From NCBI GenBank assembly GCA_019116585.1, contig DXBJ01000024.1:1-57512 (forward strand): a stretch of DNA of 57,512 nucleotides, written 5' to 3'. This document shows positions 1 through 7,415 of this stretch, in pieces. The notes under the pieces were generated by a model. It ran no database searches, was not told where the DNA came from, and was given only the letters and a program-made list of their open reading frames with translations. Position 1 is the first letter of the stretch. Every line of letters starts with the position of its first letter. Both the position numbers and the translations under genes were made by a program. The stretch comes from Candidatus Faecalibacterium gallistercoris (lineage in GTDB: Bacteria > Bacillota > Clostridia > Oscillospirales > Ruminococcaceae).

Positions 1-130
1 GTATCCCCCTGGGGACAAAATTGAGCGCTGAACCGCGCACTCGGCCTTGCGGCCTCGCACACTCTCAGCGCTCAATTTCCCTGTATGTGTCCCGTCCATC
101 CGCACATGTCGGCTGGACGGGACTTTTTTG
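1..130 (+). repeat. Composite hairpin repeat, copy 1 (left part cut by window edge)
   Basis: This is the first of three copies; the others are at 6977-7302 and 55681-55905. It starts inside the element. Hairpin C has outer arms GGGAC (12-16) and GTCCC (89-93) and a 14-bp inner stem AAATTGAGCGCTGA (18-31) with TCAGCGCTCAATTT (65-78). Hairpin D pairs GTCCCGTCCA (89-98) with TGGACGGGAC (114-123) and is followed by six T, so the right end can act as a Rho-independent terminator on the + strand. Homology with copy 3 continues to about 140 and then stops. Hairpins A and B of the other copies would lie left of the window. No coding capacity is seen. Confidence 0.85.
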
Positions 131-194
131 ATAGTCTGACGGCGCGGCCACAACCGGCAGGGGAGCGCCGCTTTTTTGTGGCGCAGGCAGCGCA

Positions 195-222
195 AAGGCG
201 GGGCTCCGAAAAGCCCCGCCTT
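195..222. terminator. Bidirectional hairpin after the PTS IIA gene
   Basis: An 11-bp stem, AAGGCGGGGCT (195-205) with AGCCCCGCCTT (212-222), lies just past the stop of the leftward IIA gene. The T-run on the minus strand is short (CCTTTG), so termination there may be moderate. The rest of 131-256 holds another GC-rich hairpin, with CGGCGC near 139 and GCGCCG followed by a T-run near 170, that faces right. No gene is seen. Confidence 0.55.
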
Positions 223-256
223 CGCAAGTGCAAGATCCCTACACCACAAGGAAACC

Positions 257-772
257 TTATTTGACCAGGATCACGTCCTGACCCTGGGTGACCTTGCCGG
301 TGGCGATGGGCTCGACACTGGTAAAGTCATCGGTATTGGTGACGACCACAGGGGTGGTCAGCTTATAGCCGGCGGCAGAAATGGCGGCCATATCGAACTT
401 GAGCAGCAGCTGGCCTTTCTTGACCCTGTCGCCCACCTTGACCTTGGGCTCGTAGCCCTTGCCCTTCAGCTCGACGGTATCCATGCCCACATGGATCAGG
501 ACTTCCAAGCCATTGTTGCCCATGATGCCCACGGCATGGCTGGTCTCGGCCACCTGTTCGATGGTGCCGTCAAAAGGAGCGACCACTTCGCCCTTGGAAG
601 GCTCGATGGCGCAGCCCTTGCCCAGCGCCTCGCTGGAGAAAACAGGATCGTCGATCTCGCTCAGGATGCGGATCTCGCCTTCCAGCGGAGCGCAGACGAT
701 CTTATCGCCGGTGGGGGCGGCGGCAGGCGCCGGCTCTTCTTTTTTGTGGAACAGGTTGGAAAAGAATCCCAT
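257..772 (-). CDS. PTS glucose-type EIIA component (single domain)
   Basis: A 171-aa EIIA-Glc domain protein that would carry phosphate from HPr to an EIIB/EIIC sugar permease; no permease gene is in the window. Two histidines typical of the family are visible: H94 in the segment VLIHVGMDTVELKG, the phosphorylated residue, and H79 in ETSHAVG. An Ala/Pro/Glu linker (about residues 11-22) precedes the domain. The ATG at 772 is preferred because AAGGAGAG lies upstream; an in-frame ATG at 796 would add eight residues. It is cytoplasmic. Besides transport, such proteins often regulate catabolism, but that is an inference here. Confidence 0.9.
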   Translation of the reverse strand: MGFFSNLFHKKEEPAPAAAPTGDKIVCAPLEGEIRILSEIDDPVFSSEALGKGCAIEPSKGEVVAPFDGTIEQVAETSHAVGIMGNNGLEVLIHVGMDTVELKGKGYEPKVKVGDRVKKGQLLLKFDMAAISAAGYKLTTPVVVTNTDDFTSVEPIATGKVTQGQDVILVK

Positions 773-813
773 AGTATTTTTGTCTCTCCTTATCATGCCA
801 AATTTGCCGTTCT

Positions 814-837
814 CCCCGCAGGGCCAGGCCTGCGGGG
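814..837 (-). promoter_or_regulatory. Leader hairpin upstream of the PTS IIA gene
   Basis: CCCCGCAGG (814-822) pairs with CCTGCGGGG (829-837) about 40 nt upstream of the IIA start. It has no T-run and is not a terminator. A possible minus-strand -10 (TAGAAT) lies upstream near 858-863 without a convincing -35, so the IIA promoter is not firmly placed. I see no cre-like catabolite operator. The rest of 838-973 shows nothing else. Confidence 0.35.
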
Positions 838-973
838 CTGTCAGCGAACAGCTTATTCCTATGCCATTCTACCACATTTTCCACTGATTTACAGCAGAAA
901 AACGCACAACATTTATATTTCGTGAATCAGTATAAAATGACACGCCGTTTCTTGTGCAAATTGACTTCGGACG

Positions 974-1441
974 TCACAGCTCGTAGGCCCTGCGCAGGGC
1001 GTCGTAGGCGGCGTCCTCGTTCTCGCTGCGGACCAGGAGGGAAATATCCAGGTCGCTGGTGGTGATGAGGTGCACTTCGATGCCGGCTGCGGCCAGGGCG
1101 CTGAGGGCGCGGGCGGCCACGCCGCAGCTGGCCACCATCTCCTCGCCGAACAGGTTCAGCTTGGAGTAGCCCACGCTGATGAGGGGGGCGGCCTTGGCGT
1201 CAGGGTCCAGCTTGGCGGCCGAGATGGCCTTCATGACCAGGGGCAGGTCGCCGCTGGAGGCGGTGAAGCTGAAATCCAGCTGGGTGCCGTGGGGGGCGCT
1301 CTGGCTGATCATGTCCACCACGATGCCGGTGTCCGCAAAGATCTGCAAATACCGGGCCAGACTTCCGGCGCTGAACGCCGCGTCCTGCACACTGATCATC
1401 ATGACGCCGGGTTCGACGCTGATTTTCGATACTCCGTACAT
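974..1441 (-). CDS. Stand-alone ACT-domain protein (aspartokinase regulatory-like)
   Basis: A 155-aa protein with two ACT-like stretches: an N-terminal one beginning MYGVSKISVEPGVMMISVQD, and a second containing SKLNLFGEEMV and EVHLITTSDLDISLLV. This layout matches the C-terminal regulatory part of aspartate kinases without the kinase domain. It is the last gene of the leftward asd-dapA-dapB-capA run. The ATG at 1441 is chosen because GGGAG sits 7 nt upstream; the ATG at 1447 would be only 1 nt from that site. It probably binds an amino acid (lysine or threonine are the obvious guesses) and senses pathway output. The partner is unknown, and no kinase domain is encoded nearby. Confidence 0.75.
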   Translation of the reverse strand: MYGVSKISVEPGVMMISVQDAAFSAGSLARYLQIFADTGIVVDMISQSAPHGTQLDFSFTASSGDLPLVMKAISAAKLDPDAKAAPLISVGYSKLNLFGEEMVASCGVAARALSALAAAGIEVHLITTSDLDISLLVRSENEDAAYDALRRAYEL

Positions 1442-1517
1442 AATCATGCTCCCTTCTGCCTTACCGCGAGGTAAGGCTGTGTCCAAGTGCTTTTTCGTTC
1501 CAGTGTCTGAGACCGAC

Positions 1518-2801
1518 TCAGGCAAGCTCCAGAAACGCCGCGTCGATGTACTTTTCCGCCACGGCGCGGATGTAGTCATAGCTGAAATCGCTGTAGTTGG
1601 CCCGCACTCCGTGGGCGGCGGCCAGCTCGGGGGTGTAGTCCCGGTAGAGATAGGCCCGCACATCCGATTTGCCCGCCCCGTAATGGGTGACGGTGGGGTG
1701 GAGGCGGGGGTCCAGCACTTCCAGCTGGACGGCGCCGTCCGGGCTGGTGGTCTTTTGCAGCTGCAGGGTCAGGACCGCGCCGATCAGCTGGTCCTTTTTG
1801 CTCTGGGTGCTGAGGAAGTTGCCCAGCGAATAGGCGACGAACACCTGCCGCCCGTCCGACGCCGTGAGCCACCCGGCGTTTTGCAGCACATGGGGGTGGG
1901 TGCCGACGATCACGTCCGCGCCCCAGTCGGCCAGCTGCTGGGCCAGGGCCCGCTGGGCGTCGGTGACGGTGTGGCTGTCCTCCACCCCCCAATGGGCGCC
2001 CACCACCACAAAGTCGGCCAGCTGCGCCGCCTGCCGGACCTGCTGTTCCATCACATCGGTCTGGCTGGTGTAAATGATGTTGGCCTCCATGGCGTCGCTG
2101 CGGGGGATGCCGTTGGTGTGCTCGGTATAGGACAGGTAGGCGATGGTGATGCCGTTGACGGTGTGGAGGGGGATGGAGCCGTAATCGCTCTCGCCCCGCC
2201 ACAGGCCGGTGGTGACCACGTCGCCGGGCATGGACGCCCAGAAGCGCAGGGTGGCGGCGATCCCTTTGGCCCCCTTGTCATACGTATGGTTGTTGGAAAG
2301 GCTGAACACCCGGAACCCCGCCCGGTAAAGCGCCCGGGCGCAGTCCCCGGGGGTGGAAAAGCAGGGGTAGGTGGAGGGCGCCAGCTCGTCGGTGCAGAGG
2401 GTCTCCTGGTTGATCCAGTTCACATCGAAATCCCGGTAGAAGGGGACCATCTCCGCATAGCAGAAGTCAAAGCTGTAGGGGGCGTCCCCCACGGCCCGGG
2501 CCGCGGCCTGCTGGTAGATCTTGGAGTGGATCAGGTTGTCGCCGGTGGCGGAGAACCGCACGGTGTTCACCTGGGGCTCGGGTTCGGGCTGGGGTTCCGG
2601 CTCGGCGGGGAGGCTGGAAACGGGCGGAGGCTCGGCCGCCCCGGCCGGAGCGGAGGCCGGCTCCCCGGGCCGGAAGCCGCCCAGGCCGATGCAGAGGGCC
2701 AGCGCCGCCGCCAGGGCTGCGCCGGCGCACCAGAGGGGCAGGCCCTTGGGGCCGGGGCCCGCCGCATGCCGGCCGGGAGGTCCGGAAACAGGAAACGTCA
2801 T
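1518..2801 (-). CDS. CapA family protein (PGA_cap metallophosphatase-like), membrane-anchored
   Basis: A 427-aa protein with an N-terminal membrane anchor (about residues 22-42), a Pro/Glu/Ala-rich linker (46-78), then a CapA/PGA_cap domain. Visible motifs are SATGDNLIHSK near residue 85, SLSNNHTYDKG, GAHWGVE and GTHPHVLQ, which are metal-site-like Asp, Asn and His positions of this calcineurin-like fold. The domain should lie outside the membrane. AAGGAGG 8 nt before the ATG supports the start. CapA relatives act in poly-gamma-glutamate or other envelope-polymer metabolism, but the substrate here is unknown. It follows dapB by 33 nt, so it is probably co-transcribed with the DAP genes, which suggests a cell-wall role. 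Confidence 0.85.
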   Translation of the reverse strand: MTFPVSGPPGRHAAGPGPKGLPLWCAGAALAAALALCIGLGGFRPGEPASAPAGAAEPPPVSSLPAEPEPQPEPEPQVNTVRFSATGDNLIHSKIYQQAAARAVGDAPYSFDFCYAEMVPFYRDFDVNWINQETLCTDELAPSTYPCFSTPGDCARALYRAGFRVFSLSNNHTYDKGAKGIAATLRFWASMPGDVVTTGLWRGESDYGSIPLHTVNGITIAYLSYTEHTNGIPRSDAMEANIIYTSQTDVMEQQVRQAAQLADFVVVGAHWGVEDSHTVTDAQRALAQQLADWGADVIVGTHPHVLQNAGWLTASDGRQVFVAYSLGNFLSTQSKKDQLIGAVLTLQLQKTTSPDGAVQLEVLDPRLHPTVTHYGAGKSDVRAYLYRDYTPELAAAHGVRANYSDFSYDYIRAVAEKYIDAAFLELA

Positions 2802-2834
2802 CGTCAGTTCCTCCTTTCACAGGAGGCGGGCGGG

Positions 2835-3593
2835 TCAGCGCTCGGCGATCAGGTCGCTCATGTTGTACAGGCCCGGCTCCTTCTTGGCAAGGTAGAGGGC
2901 GGCGTTGATGGCCCCGTTGGCAAATACGCTGCGGGAATAGGCGGTGTGCTTGAGGGTGACCACCTCGTCGGGCCCGCAGAACAGGACCTCGTGGTCGCCC
3001 ACGATGCTGCCGCCCCGGACCGAGCTGATCCCGATCTCCATGGGATCGCGCTTTTCCCGCACCGAGGCGCGGTCGTAAACGTAGTGGTAAGCGCCGCCGG
3101 CCTGCTCGTTGACGGCGTCGGCCAGCATCAGCGCGGTGCCGCTGGGGGCATCCACCTTGTTGTGGTGGTGCTGCTCCACGATCTCCACGTCGTAGGCGCC
3201 GCCCAGGATGGCCGAGGCCCGCTTGCACAGCTCGATCAGCAGGTTGATGCCGAGGGACATATTGGCGCTTTTGAACACCGGGACGCTGCGGGACAGCTGG
3301 ACGATCTTCAGGTTCAGCTCATCCGACATGCCGGTGGTGCACAGGACGATGGGGGTCTTGTGGGCCTCGCAGTAGGGGAGGATCTTCTCCACCGCCGCCG
3401 GCGAGCTGAAGTCGATGATGACGTCGCCCCGGCCCGCCAGGCTTTCCGGGCTGGCAAAAACGGGGATGCCGTTCTGTTCGCCGGCGTGCAGGTCGATGCC
3501 TGCCACCACCTTGCAGTCGTCCCGCTGGGCAATCATATCGCAGAGCACATGGCCCATCCGGCCCCCGATGCCCTGAATGACAAGTTCCGTCAT
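2835..3593 (-). CDS. dapB: 4-hydroxy-tetrahydrodipicolinate reductase
   Basis: DapB (252 aa) reduces hydroxy-tetrahydrodipicolinate, the product of DapA, with NAD(P)H in the lysine/meso-DAP pathway. The Rossmann motif GIGGRMG is at residues 8-14, and the signature EQHHHNKVDAPSGTA carries the catalytic His and Lys. The length is normal for Firmicutes. The ATG at 3593 is set by the start of homology (MTELVIQGIGGRMG) and an AAAGGAAG site 8 nt away, although the frame stays open to 3845. It lies 89 nt after dapA in the same leftward operon. Confidence 0.96.
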   Translation of the reverse strand: MTELVIQGIGGRMGHVLCDMIAQRDDCKVVAGIDLHAGEQNGIPVFASPESLAGRGDVIIDFSSPAAVEKILPYCEAHKTPIVLCTTGMSDELNLKIVQLSRSVPVFKSANMSLGINLLIELCKRASAILGGAYDVEIVEQHHHNKVDAPSGTALMLADAVNEQAGGAYHYVYDRASVREKRDPMEIGISSVRGGSIVGDHEVLFCGPDEVVTLKHTAYSRSVFANGAINAALYLAKKEPGLYNMSDLIAER

Positions 3594-3682
3594 GGTTTTG
3601 GCTTCCTTTCCTTTTTGAGTGACTGACAGGTGAGGCAAATGCCCGGAAAGAGAGGTCCTTGCCGGGCATTCGCGTTGCTGCA

Positions 3683-4576
3683 TTATTTCAGCAGGCCGCA
3701 GGCGCGCAGGGTCTGCTCGATCTTGGCTTTCTGGGCGTCGCCCGGCTCCACCAGGGGCAGCCGGCACTTGCCGGCGTCCCAGCCCAGCAGGTTCATGGCA
3801 TACTTGACCGGGATGGGGTTGACGTCGCAGAACATGGCGTCGCACAGGGGCAGCATCTCCAGCTGAAGGCGGCGGGCCTCGGCGGTGTCGCCGTCAAACC
3901 AGGCCTTGCAGCAGTTGTGCACCAGGGTGGGGGCGATGTTGGACACCACGCTGATGACCCCCTTGCCCCCCAGGGACAGCAGGGGCAGCACCTGGTCGTC
4001 GTTGCCCGAGTAGAGGTTCAGCGCGTCGCCGCAGAGTGCCGCGATCTGGGCCACCTGGGCGATGTTGCCCGAGGCTTCCTTGATGCCGTTGATCAGCGGG
4101 TGCTCGCTCAGCTTTTGGGCAGTCTCCGGCTTGATGTTGACGCCGGTGCGGGACGGCACATTGTAGAGGATGACCGGGATGCCGCCGGCTTCGGCCATGG
4201 CGGTAAAGTGGGCGATCAGGCCGGCCTGGCTGGTCTTGTTGTAGTAGGGGGTGACCATCAGCAGGGCGTCGGCGCCGCAGTTGGCCGCGCCGGCGGCCAG
4301 GGCGCAGCCGTGGGCCGTGTCGTTGGAGCCGGCCCCCGCCACCACCGGCACCCGGTGGGCCACCGTGTCCACCGCGAACTTGATGGCGGACAGCTGCTCG
4401 GCGTCGGTCATGGTGGAGCACTCGCCGGTGGTGCCGCAGATGATAATGGCGTCGGTGCCGCGGGCGATCTGGTCCTCAAGGATCTGCCCCAGCACATCGA
4501 AATGGATGCTTCCGTTGTCGTGCATCGGGGTGATGACGGCCACGCCTGCACCTGTGAACACAGGCTTTTTCATCAT
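3683..4576 (-). CDS. dapA: 4-hydroxy-tetrahydrodipicolinate synthase
   Basis: DapA (297 aa) condenses pyruvate with aspartate semialdehyde, the first committed step toward lysine and meso-DAP. It is a TIM-barrel aldolase. The Schiff-base lysine is K166 in GIKEASGN, and the catalytic tyrosine is Y138 in LYNVPSRTG. The CGTTGE pyruvate-loop motif is at residues 48-53. It starts at the first of two adjacent ATGs (4576) after AAAGGAGAG. It sits 54 nt after asd, which supplies its substrate. Feedback by lysine cannot be judged from this sequence. Confidence 0.97.
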   Translation of the reverse strand: MMKKPVFTGAGVAVITPMHDNGSIHFDVLGQILEDQIARGTDAIIICGTTGECSTMTDAEQLSAIKFAVDTVAHRVPVVAGAGSNDTAHGCALAAGAANCGADALLMVTPYYNKTSQAGLIAHFTAMAEAGGIPVILYNVPSRTGVNIKPETAQKLSEHPLINGIKEASGNIAQVAQIAALCGDALNLYSGNDDQVLPLLSLGGKGVISVVSNIAPTLVHNCCKAWFDGDTAEARRLQLEMLPLCDAMFCDVNPIPVKYAMNLLGWDAGKCRLPLVEPGDAQKAKIEQTLRACGLLK

Positions 4577-4630
4577 AACTAGGCTCTCCTTTACTGTGAT
4601 ATGGGGTGGGCGCTTCCCAGCGCAGAGGGA

Positions 4631-5716
4631 TCAGTCCAGATAGCCCTTGGCTGCCAGCAGCTCGGCCAGCAGGACGCCGCCGCCGGCCGCACCCCGCAAG
4701 GTGTTGTGGCTCATGCAGGCAAACTTGTAGTCAAAGAGGGTGTCCTCCCGCAGGCGGCCGATGCAGACGGCCATGCCGTGCTCGGTGTCGCGGTCCAGCT
4801 TGGGCTGGGGGCGGTCGTTCTCCTCAAAATAGTGGAGGAACTGCTTGGGCGCGCTGGGCAGCTCCAGCTCCTGGGCGGGGCCGCGGAACTCCTTCCACGC
4901 CGCGAGGATCTGCTCTTTGGTGGGCTTCTTTTCAAAGCTGACAAAGACGGCGGCGGTGTGGCCGTCCGATACGGGGACCCGGAAGCACTGGGCCGTGATG
5001 ACGGGCCCCTCGGCGTTGACGATCCGGTCGCCCTCGATGTGGCCCCACAGCTTGAGGGGCTCCTGCTCGCTCTTCTCCTCCTCGCCGCCGATGTAGGGGA
5101 TCACGTTGTCGACGATCTCGGGCATCCGGTCAAAGGTTTTGCCCGCGCCCGAAATGGCCTGATAGGTGCAGACCAGGGCCTTGGTGACCTTGAAATCCTT
5201 CATCAGGGGGTGGAAGGCGGGCACGTAGCTCTGCAGGCTGCAGTTGGACTTGACGGCGATGAAGCCCCGCCGGGTGCCCAGGCGCCGGCGCTGGGCCGGG
5301 ATGATCTCGATGTGGTCGGCGTTGATCTCGGGCACCACCATGGGCACGTCGGGGGTGCCGCGGTTGGCGCTGTTGTTGGAGACCACCGGGCACTCGGCCT
5401 TGGCATAGGCTTCTTCCAGGGCTTTGATCTCGCTTTTGGGCATGTTCACGGCGCAGAAGATAAAGTCTACCTGGGCGGCGATCTGCTCCACCTGGGCGGC
5501 GTCCTGCACCACCATATCCCGGACGCTTTCGGGCATGGGGGTGGGCATGGCCCAGCGGCTGCCCACCGCCTCCGCATAGGTCTTGCCCGCACTGCGGCTG
5601 GAGGCCGCCAGAACGGTCAGTTTGAACCAGGGGTGATGTTCCAGCAGGGTAACGAACCGCTGCCCGACCATGCCGGTGGCGCCGACGACGCCCACCTTGT
5701 AATACTGCTTTTTCAT
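4631..5716 (-). CDS. asd: Aspartate-semialdehyde dehydrogenase
   Basis: A 361-aa enzyme that reductively dephosphorylates aspartyl phosphate to the semialdehyde used by DapA and for threonine/methionine. The NADP-binding motif GVVGATGMVGQ is at residues 9-19, the catalytic Cys is C159 in KSNCSLQ, and the acid/base His is in VSDGHTAAV. Its length and the insert around IPYIGGEEEKSEQEP resemble the fungal/archaeal-type long form rather than the E. coli form. The ATG at 5716 lies 8 nt after AGGAAAGG; a GTG at 5725 in frame has no usable site. It is the first gene of the operon. No lysC is seen. Confidence 0.95.
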   Translation of the reverse strand: MKKQYYKVGVVGATGMVGQRFVTLLEHHPWFKLTVLAASSRSAGKTYAEAVGSRWAMPTPMPESVRDMVVQDAAQVEQIAAQVDFIFCAVNMPKSEIKALEEAYAKAECPVVSNNSANRGTPDVPMVVPEINADHIEIIPAQRRRLGTRRGFIAVKSNCSLQSYVPAFHPLMKDFKVTKALVCTYQAISGAGKTFDRMPEIVDNVIPYIGGEEEKSEQEPLKLWGHIEGDRIVNAEGPVITAQCFRVPVSDGHTAAVFVSFEKKPTKEQILAAWKEFRGPAQELELPSAPKQFLHYFEENDRPQPKLDRDTEHGMAVCIGRLREDTLFDYKFACMSHNTLRGAAGGGVLLAELLAAKGYLD

Positions 5717-5787
5717 TTCCAGCACCTTTCCTTTCAGCGCCGGGGGCCGGTTTTGGCAGAAAAGCCCTTTGCCGGCAAACCACGGCT

Positions 5788-5816
5788 TGCAAACCGGACT
5801 GTCATGTTCTATAATA
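5788..5816 (+). promoter_or_regulatory. Promoter of queA
   Basis: TTGCAA (5788-5793), a 17-bp spacer and TATAAT (5811-5816) predict a start near 5823. The divergent asd promoter lies just to the right, so the two predicted transcripts start about 7 bp inside each other and run through each other's promoter. Confidence 0.7.
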
Positions 5817-5836
5817 AAGACCAGTTGATAAAATTT

Positions 5837-5866
5837 ATAATATCATTGATACGGCACCCGTGTCAA
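5837..5866 (-). promoter_or_regulatory. Promoter of the asd-dapA-dapB operon
   Basis: On the minus strand, TTGACA (5861-5866) and TATTAT (5837-5842) are separated by 18 bp. The predicted start near 5830 gives a leader of about 115 nt. The leader contains short GC-rich inverted repeats, but I see no lysine riboswitch or T-box sequence signature in it. Confidence 0.7.
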
Positions 5867-5891
5867 CCCACTGGAAAGGCGAATACATCCC

Positions 5892-6920
5892 ATGTTGAAA
5901 AAAGATTTTTGGTACGATCTCCCCAAAGAGCTGATTGCGCAGGAACCGGCCAGCCCCCGCGACGCGGCGCGGCTGATGGTGCTGCACCGCGACAGCGACG
6001 CGATAGAGCACCGCATCTTCCACGATCTCCCGGAGTATCTTATGCCGGGGGACCTGCTGGTGGTGAACAATTCCAAGGTATTGCCGGCCCGGATCGTGGG
6101 CGTCAAGCAGCCCACCGGCGCCGTCTGTGAGCTGCTGCTTCTGCGGCAGGTGAAGGGGGACCAGTGGGAGTGCCTGGCCAAACCCGGCAAGCGGATGCAC
6201 CCGGGCAACGTGGTCACCTTCGGCGACGGCACCCTGACCGCCACGGTGGACCAGACCATGGAGGACGGCAACAAGCTGGTGACCTTCCGCTACGACACCG
6301 AAACGCTGTACGAAAAGCTGGACGCCTTTGGCAAAATGCCGCTGCCCCCCTACATCACCAAGCAGCTGGAGGATCAGAGCCAGTACCAGACCGTCTACGC
6401 CAAAGAGCTGGGCAGCGCCGCCGCCCCCACCGCCGGCCTCCACTTCACCCCCGAGCTGATGGACGCCATCCGGGCCAAAGGGGTGGGCATCGCCGAGGTG
6501 ACCCTCCATGTGGGGCTGGGCACCTTCCGCCCGGTGCAGGAGGACGAGATCACGGACCACAAAATGCACAGCGAGTGGTATTCCATCAGCGAGGAGACCG
6601 CCCGCCAGATCCGGCAGACCAAGGCCGCCGGACGCCGGGTGATCGCGGTGGGCACCACCAGCTGCCGCACCCTGGAGGCGGTGGCCGCCCGGTACGGCGA
6701 GATCCAGGCCTGCAGCGGCAACACCAGCATCTTCCTCTACCCCGGGGTGCCCTTCCGGTGCATCGACGGGCTCATCACCAACTTCCACCTGCCCGAGAGC
6801 ACCCTCATCATGCTGGTGTCGGCGTTCTACGGCTACGACAAGACCATGGCCGCCTACCGCGCCGCCGTGGAAGAGCGGTACCGCTTTTTCTCTTTCGGGG
6901 ACGCGATGTTGATCGTTTGA
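5892..6920 (+). CDS. queA: S-adenosylmethionine:tRNA ribosyltransferase-isomerase
   Basis: QueA (342 aa) transfers and isomerises the ribosyl part of AdoMet onto 7-aminomethyl-7-deazaguanine in tRNA, giving epoxyqueuosine. The family segments DLPKELIAQEPASPRD, LVVNNSKVLPARI, SAAAPTAGLHFTPEL and TSCRTLEA are all present, and the length is normal. It acts after Tgt, which lies at 53212-54357 rather than adjacent. It starts at the ATG at 5892 with GGAAAGG upstream. It is monocistronic, with a strong terminator hairpin at 6942-6976 that is split from its T-run by a repeat element. Confidence 0.97.
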   Translation: MLKKDFWYDLPKELIAQEPASPRDAARLMVLHRDSDAIEHRIFHDLPEYLMPGDLLVVNNSKVLPARIVGVKQPTGAVCELLLLRQVKGDQWECLAKPGKRMHPGNVVTFGDGTLTATVDQTMEDGNKLVTFRYDTETLYEKLDAFGKMPLPPYITKQLEDQSQYQTVYAKELGSAAAPTAGLHFTPELMDAIRAKGVGIAEVTLHVGLGTFRPVQEDEITDHKMHSEWYSISEETARQIRQTKAAGRRVIAVGTTSCRTLEAVAARYGEIQACSGNTSIFLYPGVPFRCIDGLITNFHLPESTLIMLVSAFYGYDKTMAAYRAAVEERYRFFSFGDAMLIV

Positions 6921-6941
6921 CGGCCGGCCCCCGGCCCCAAA

Positions 6942-6976
6942 GCCCTGCCCGGATGCACCTGCCGTCCGGGCAGGGC
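6942..6976 (+). terminator. queA terminator hairpin, separated from its T-run
   Basis: A perfect 11-bp stem, GCCCTGCCCGG (6942-6952) with CCGGGCAGGGC (6966-6976), has no T-run after it. The same loop plus right arm (22 bp, 6955-6976) recurs exactly at 7281-7302, there followed by TTTTT. The simplest reading is one ancestral terminator opened by insertion of the repeat element. Confidence 0.75.
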
Positions 6977-7302
6977 AGCGTGTCGCAAAAGCGCCACGCT
7001 TTAGGGGGAACCCATTTCTGCCCGCATACGCGGGACAGAAATTCCTTCCCCCTGGTGGTTGCGGTTCCCTGCTTTTGCTGCGCCCGTCGCAGCGGGCTTG
7101 CAAAAAGCAGACCGCTGCCCCTGCTCCGCTTCGGCTGTTTCGTCCGCTGGACGCGCCTCAGCTTCGCAGTCCCTGGGGACAAAATTGAGCGCTGAACCAC
7201 GCACTCGGCCTTGCGGCCTCGCACACTCTCAGCGCTCAATTTCCCTGTATGTGTCCCGTCGTATGTGTCCCGTCCATCCCGCACCTGCCGTCCGGGCAGG
7301 GC
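6977..7302 (+). mobile_element. Composite hairpin repeat, copy 2, inside the queA terminator
   Basis: Hairpin A (6977-7000) is 24 nt identical to copy 3. Hairpin B (about 7003-7054) pairs AGGGGGAA with TTCCCCCT and ATTTCTG with CAGAAAT. A copy-specific insert of about 115 bp follows (7056-7170). Hairpin C (7175-7257) has the same 14-bp stem as copy 1. The right side carries a short duplication of GTATGTGTCCCGTC and stops inside hairpin D, where a second exact copy of the 22-bp half-terminator begins (7281-7302) and leads into TTTTT. The element therefore lies between 22-bp direct repeats. There is no transposase, so if mobile it is non-autonomous. It accounts for the gene-free stretch 6977-7310. 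Confidence 0.7.
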
Positions 7303-7339
7303 TTTTTGACACGGTGTGAAAAATTTACAAAATCTTCAC

Positions 7340-7368
7340 TTGCGCTGACGGCGCGTCAGGTTTATATT
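7340..7368 (+). promoter_or_regulatory. Promoter of the DUF1624 gene with a palindrome in the spacer
   Basis: TTGCGC (7340-7345), a 17-bp spacer and TATATT (7363-7368). The spacer holds an inverted repeat, CTGACG-GCG-CGTCAG (7345-7359), exactly where a repressor would block polymerase. The regulator is unknown. Confidence 0.55.
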
Positions 7369-7415
7369 GGAGGTATCCGGAAGGATACAACAGATCCATG
7401 GGGAGGAATGTGAAC

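Noticed and set aside
5717-5891. Lysine riboswitch or T-box upstream of asd.
   Set aside because: The leader is only about 115 nt and I find no lysine-riboswitch core and no T-box AGGGUGGNACCGCG-like sequence.
6977-7302. Group II intron (group IIC introns insert next to terminators).
   Set aside because: No domain V or GUGYG-type boundary and no reverse transcriptase. Length and hairpin series do not fit, and long target duplications are not expected for introns.
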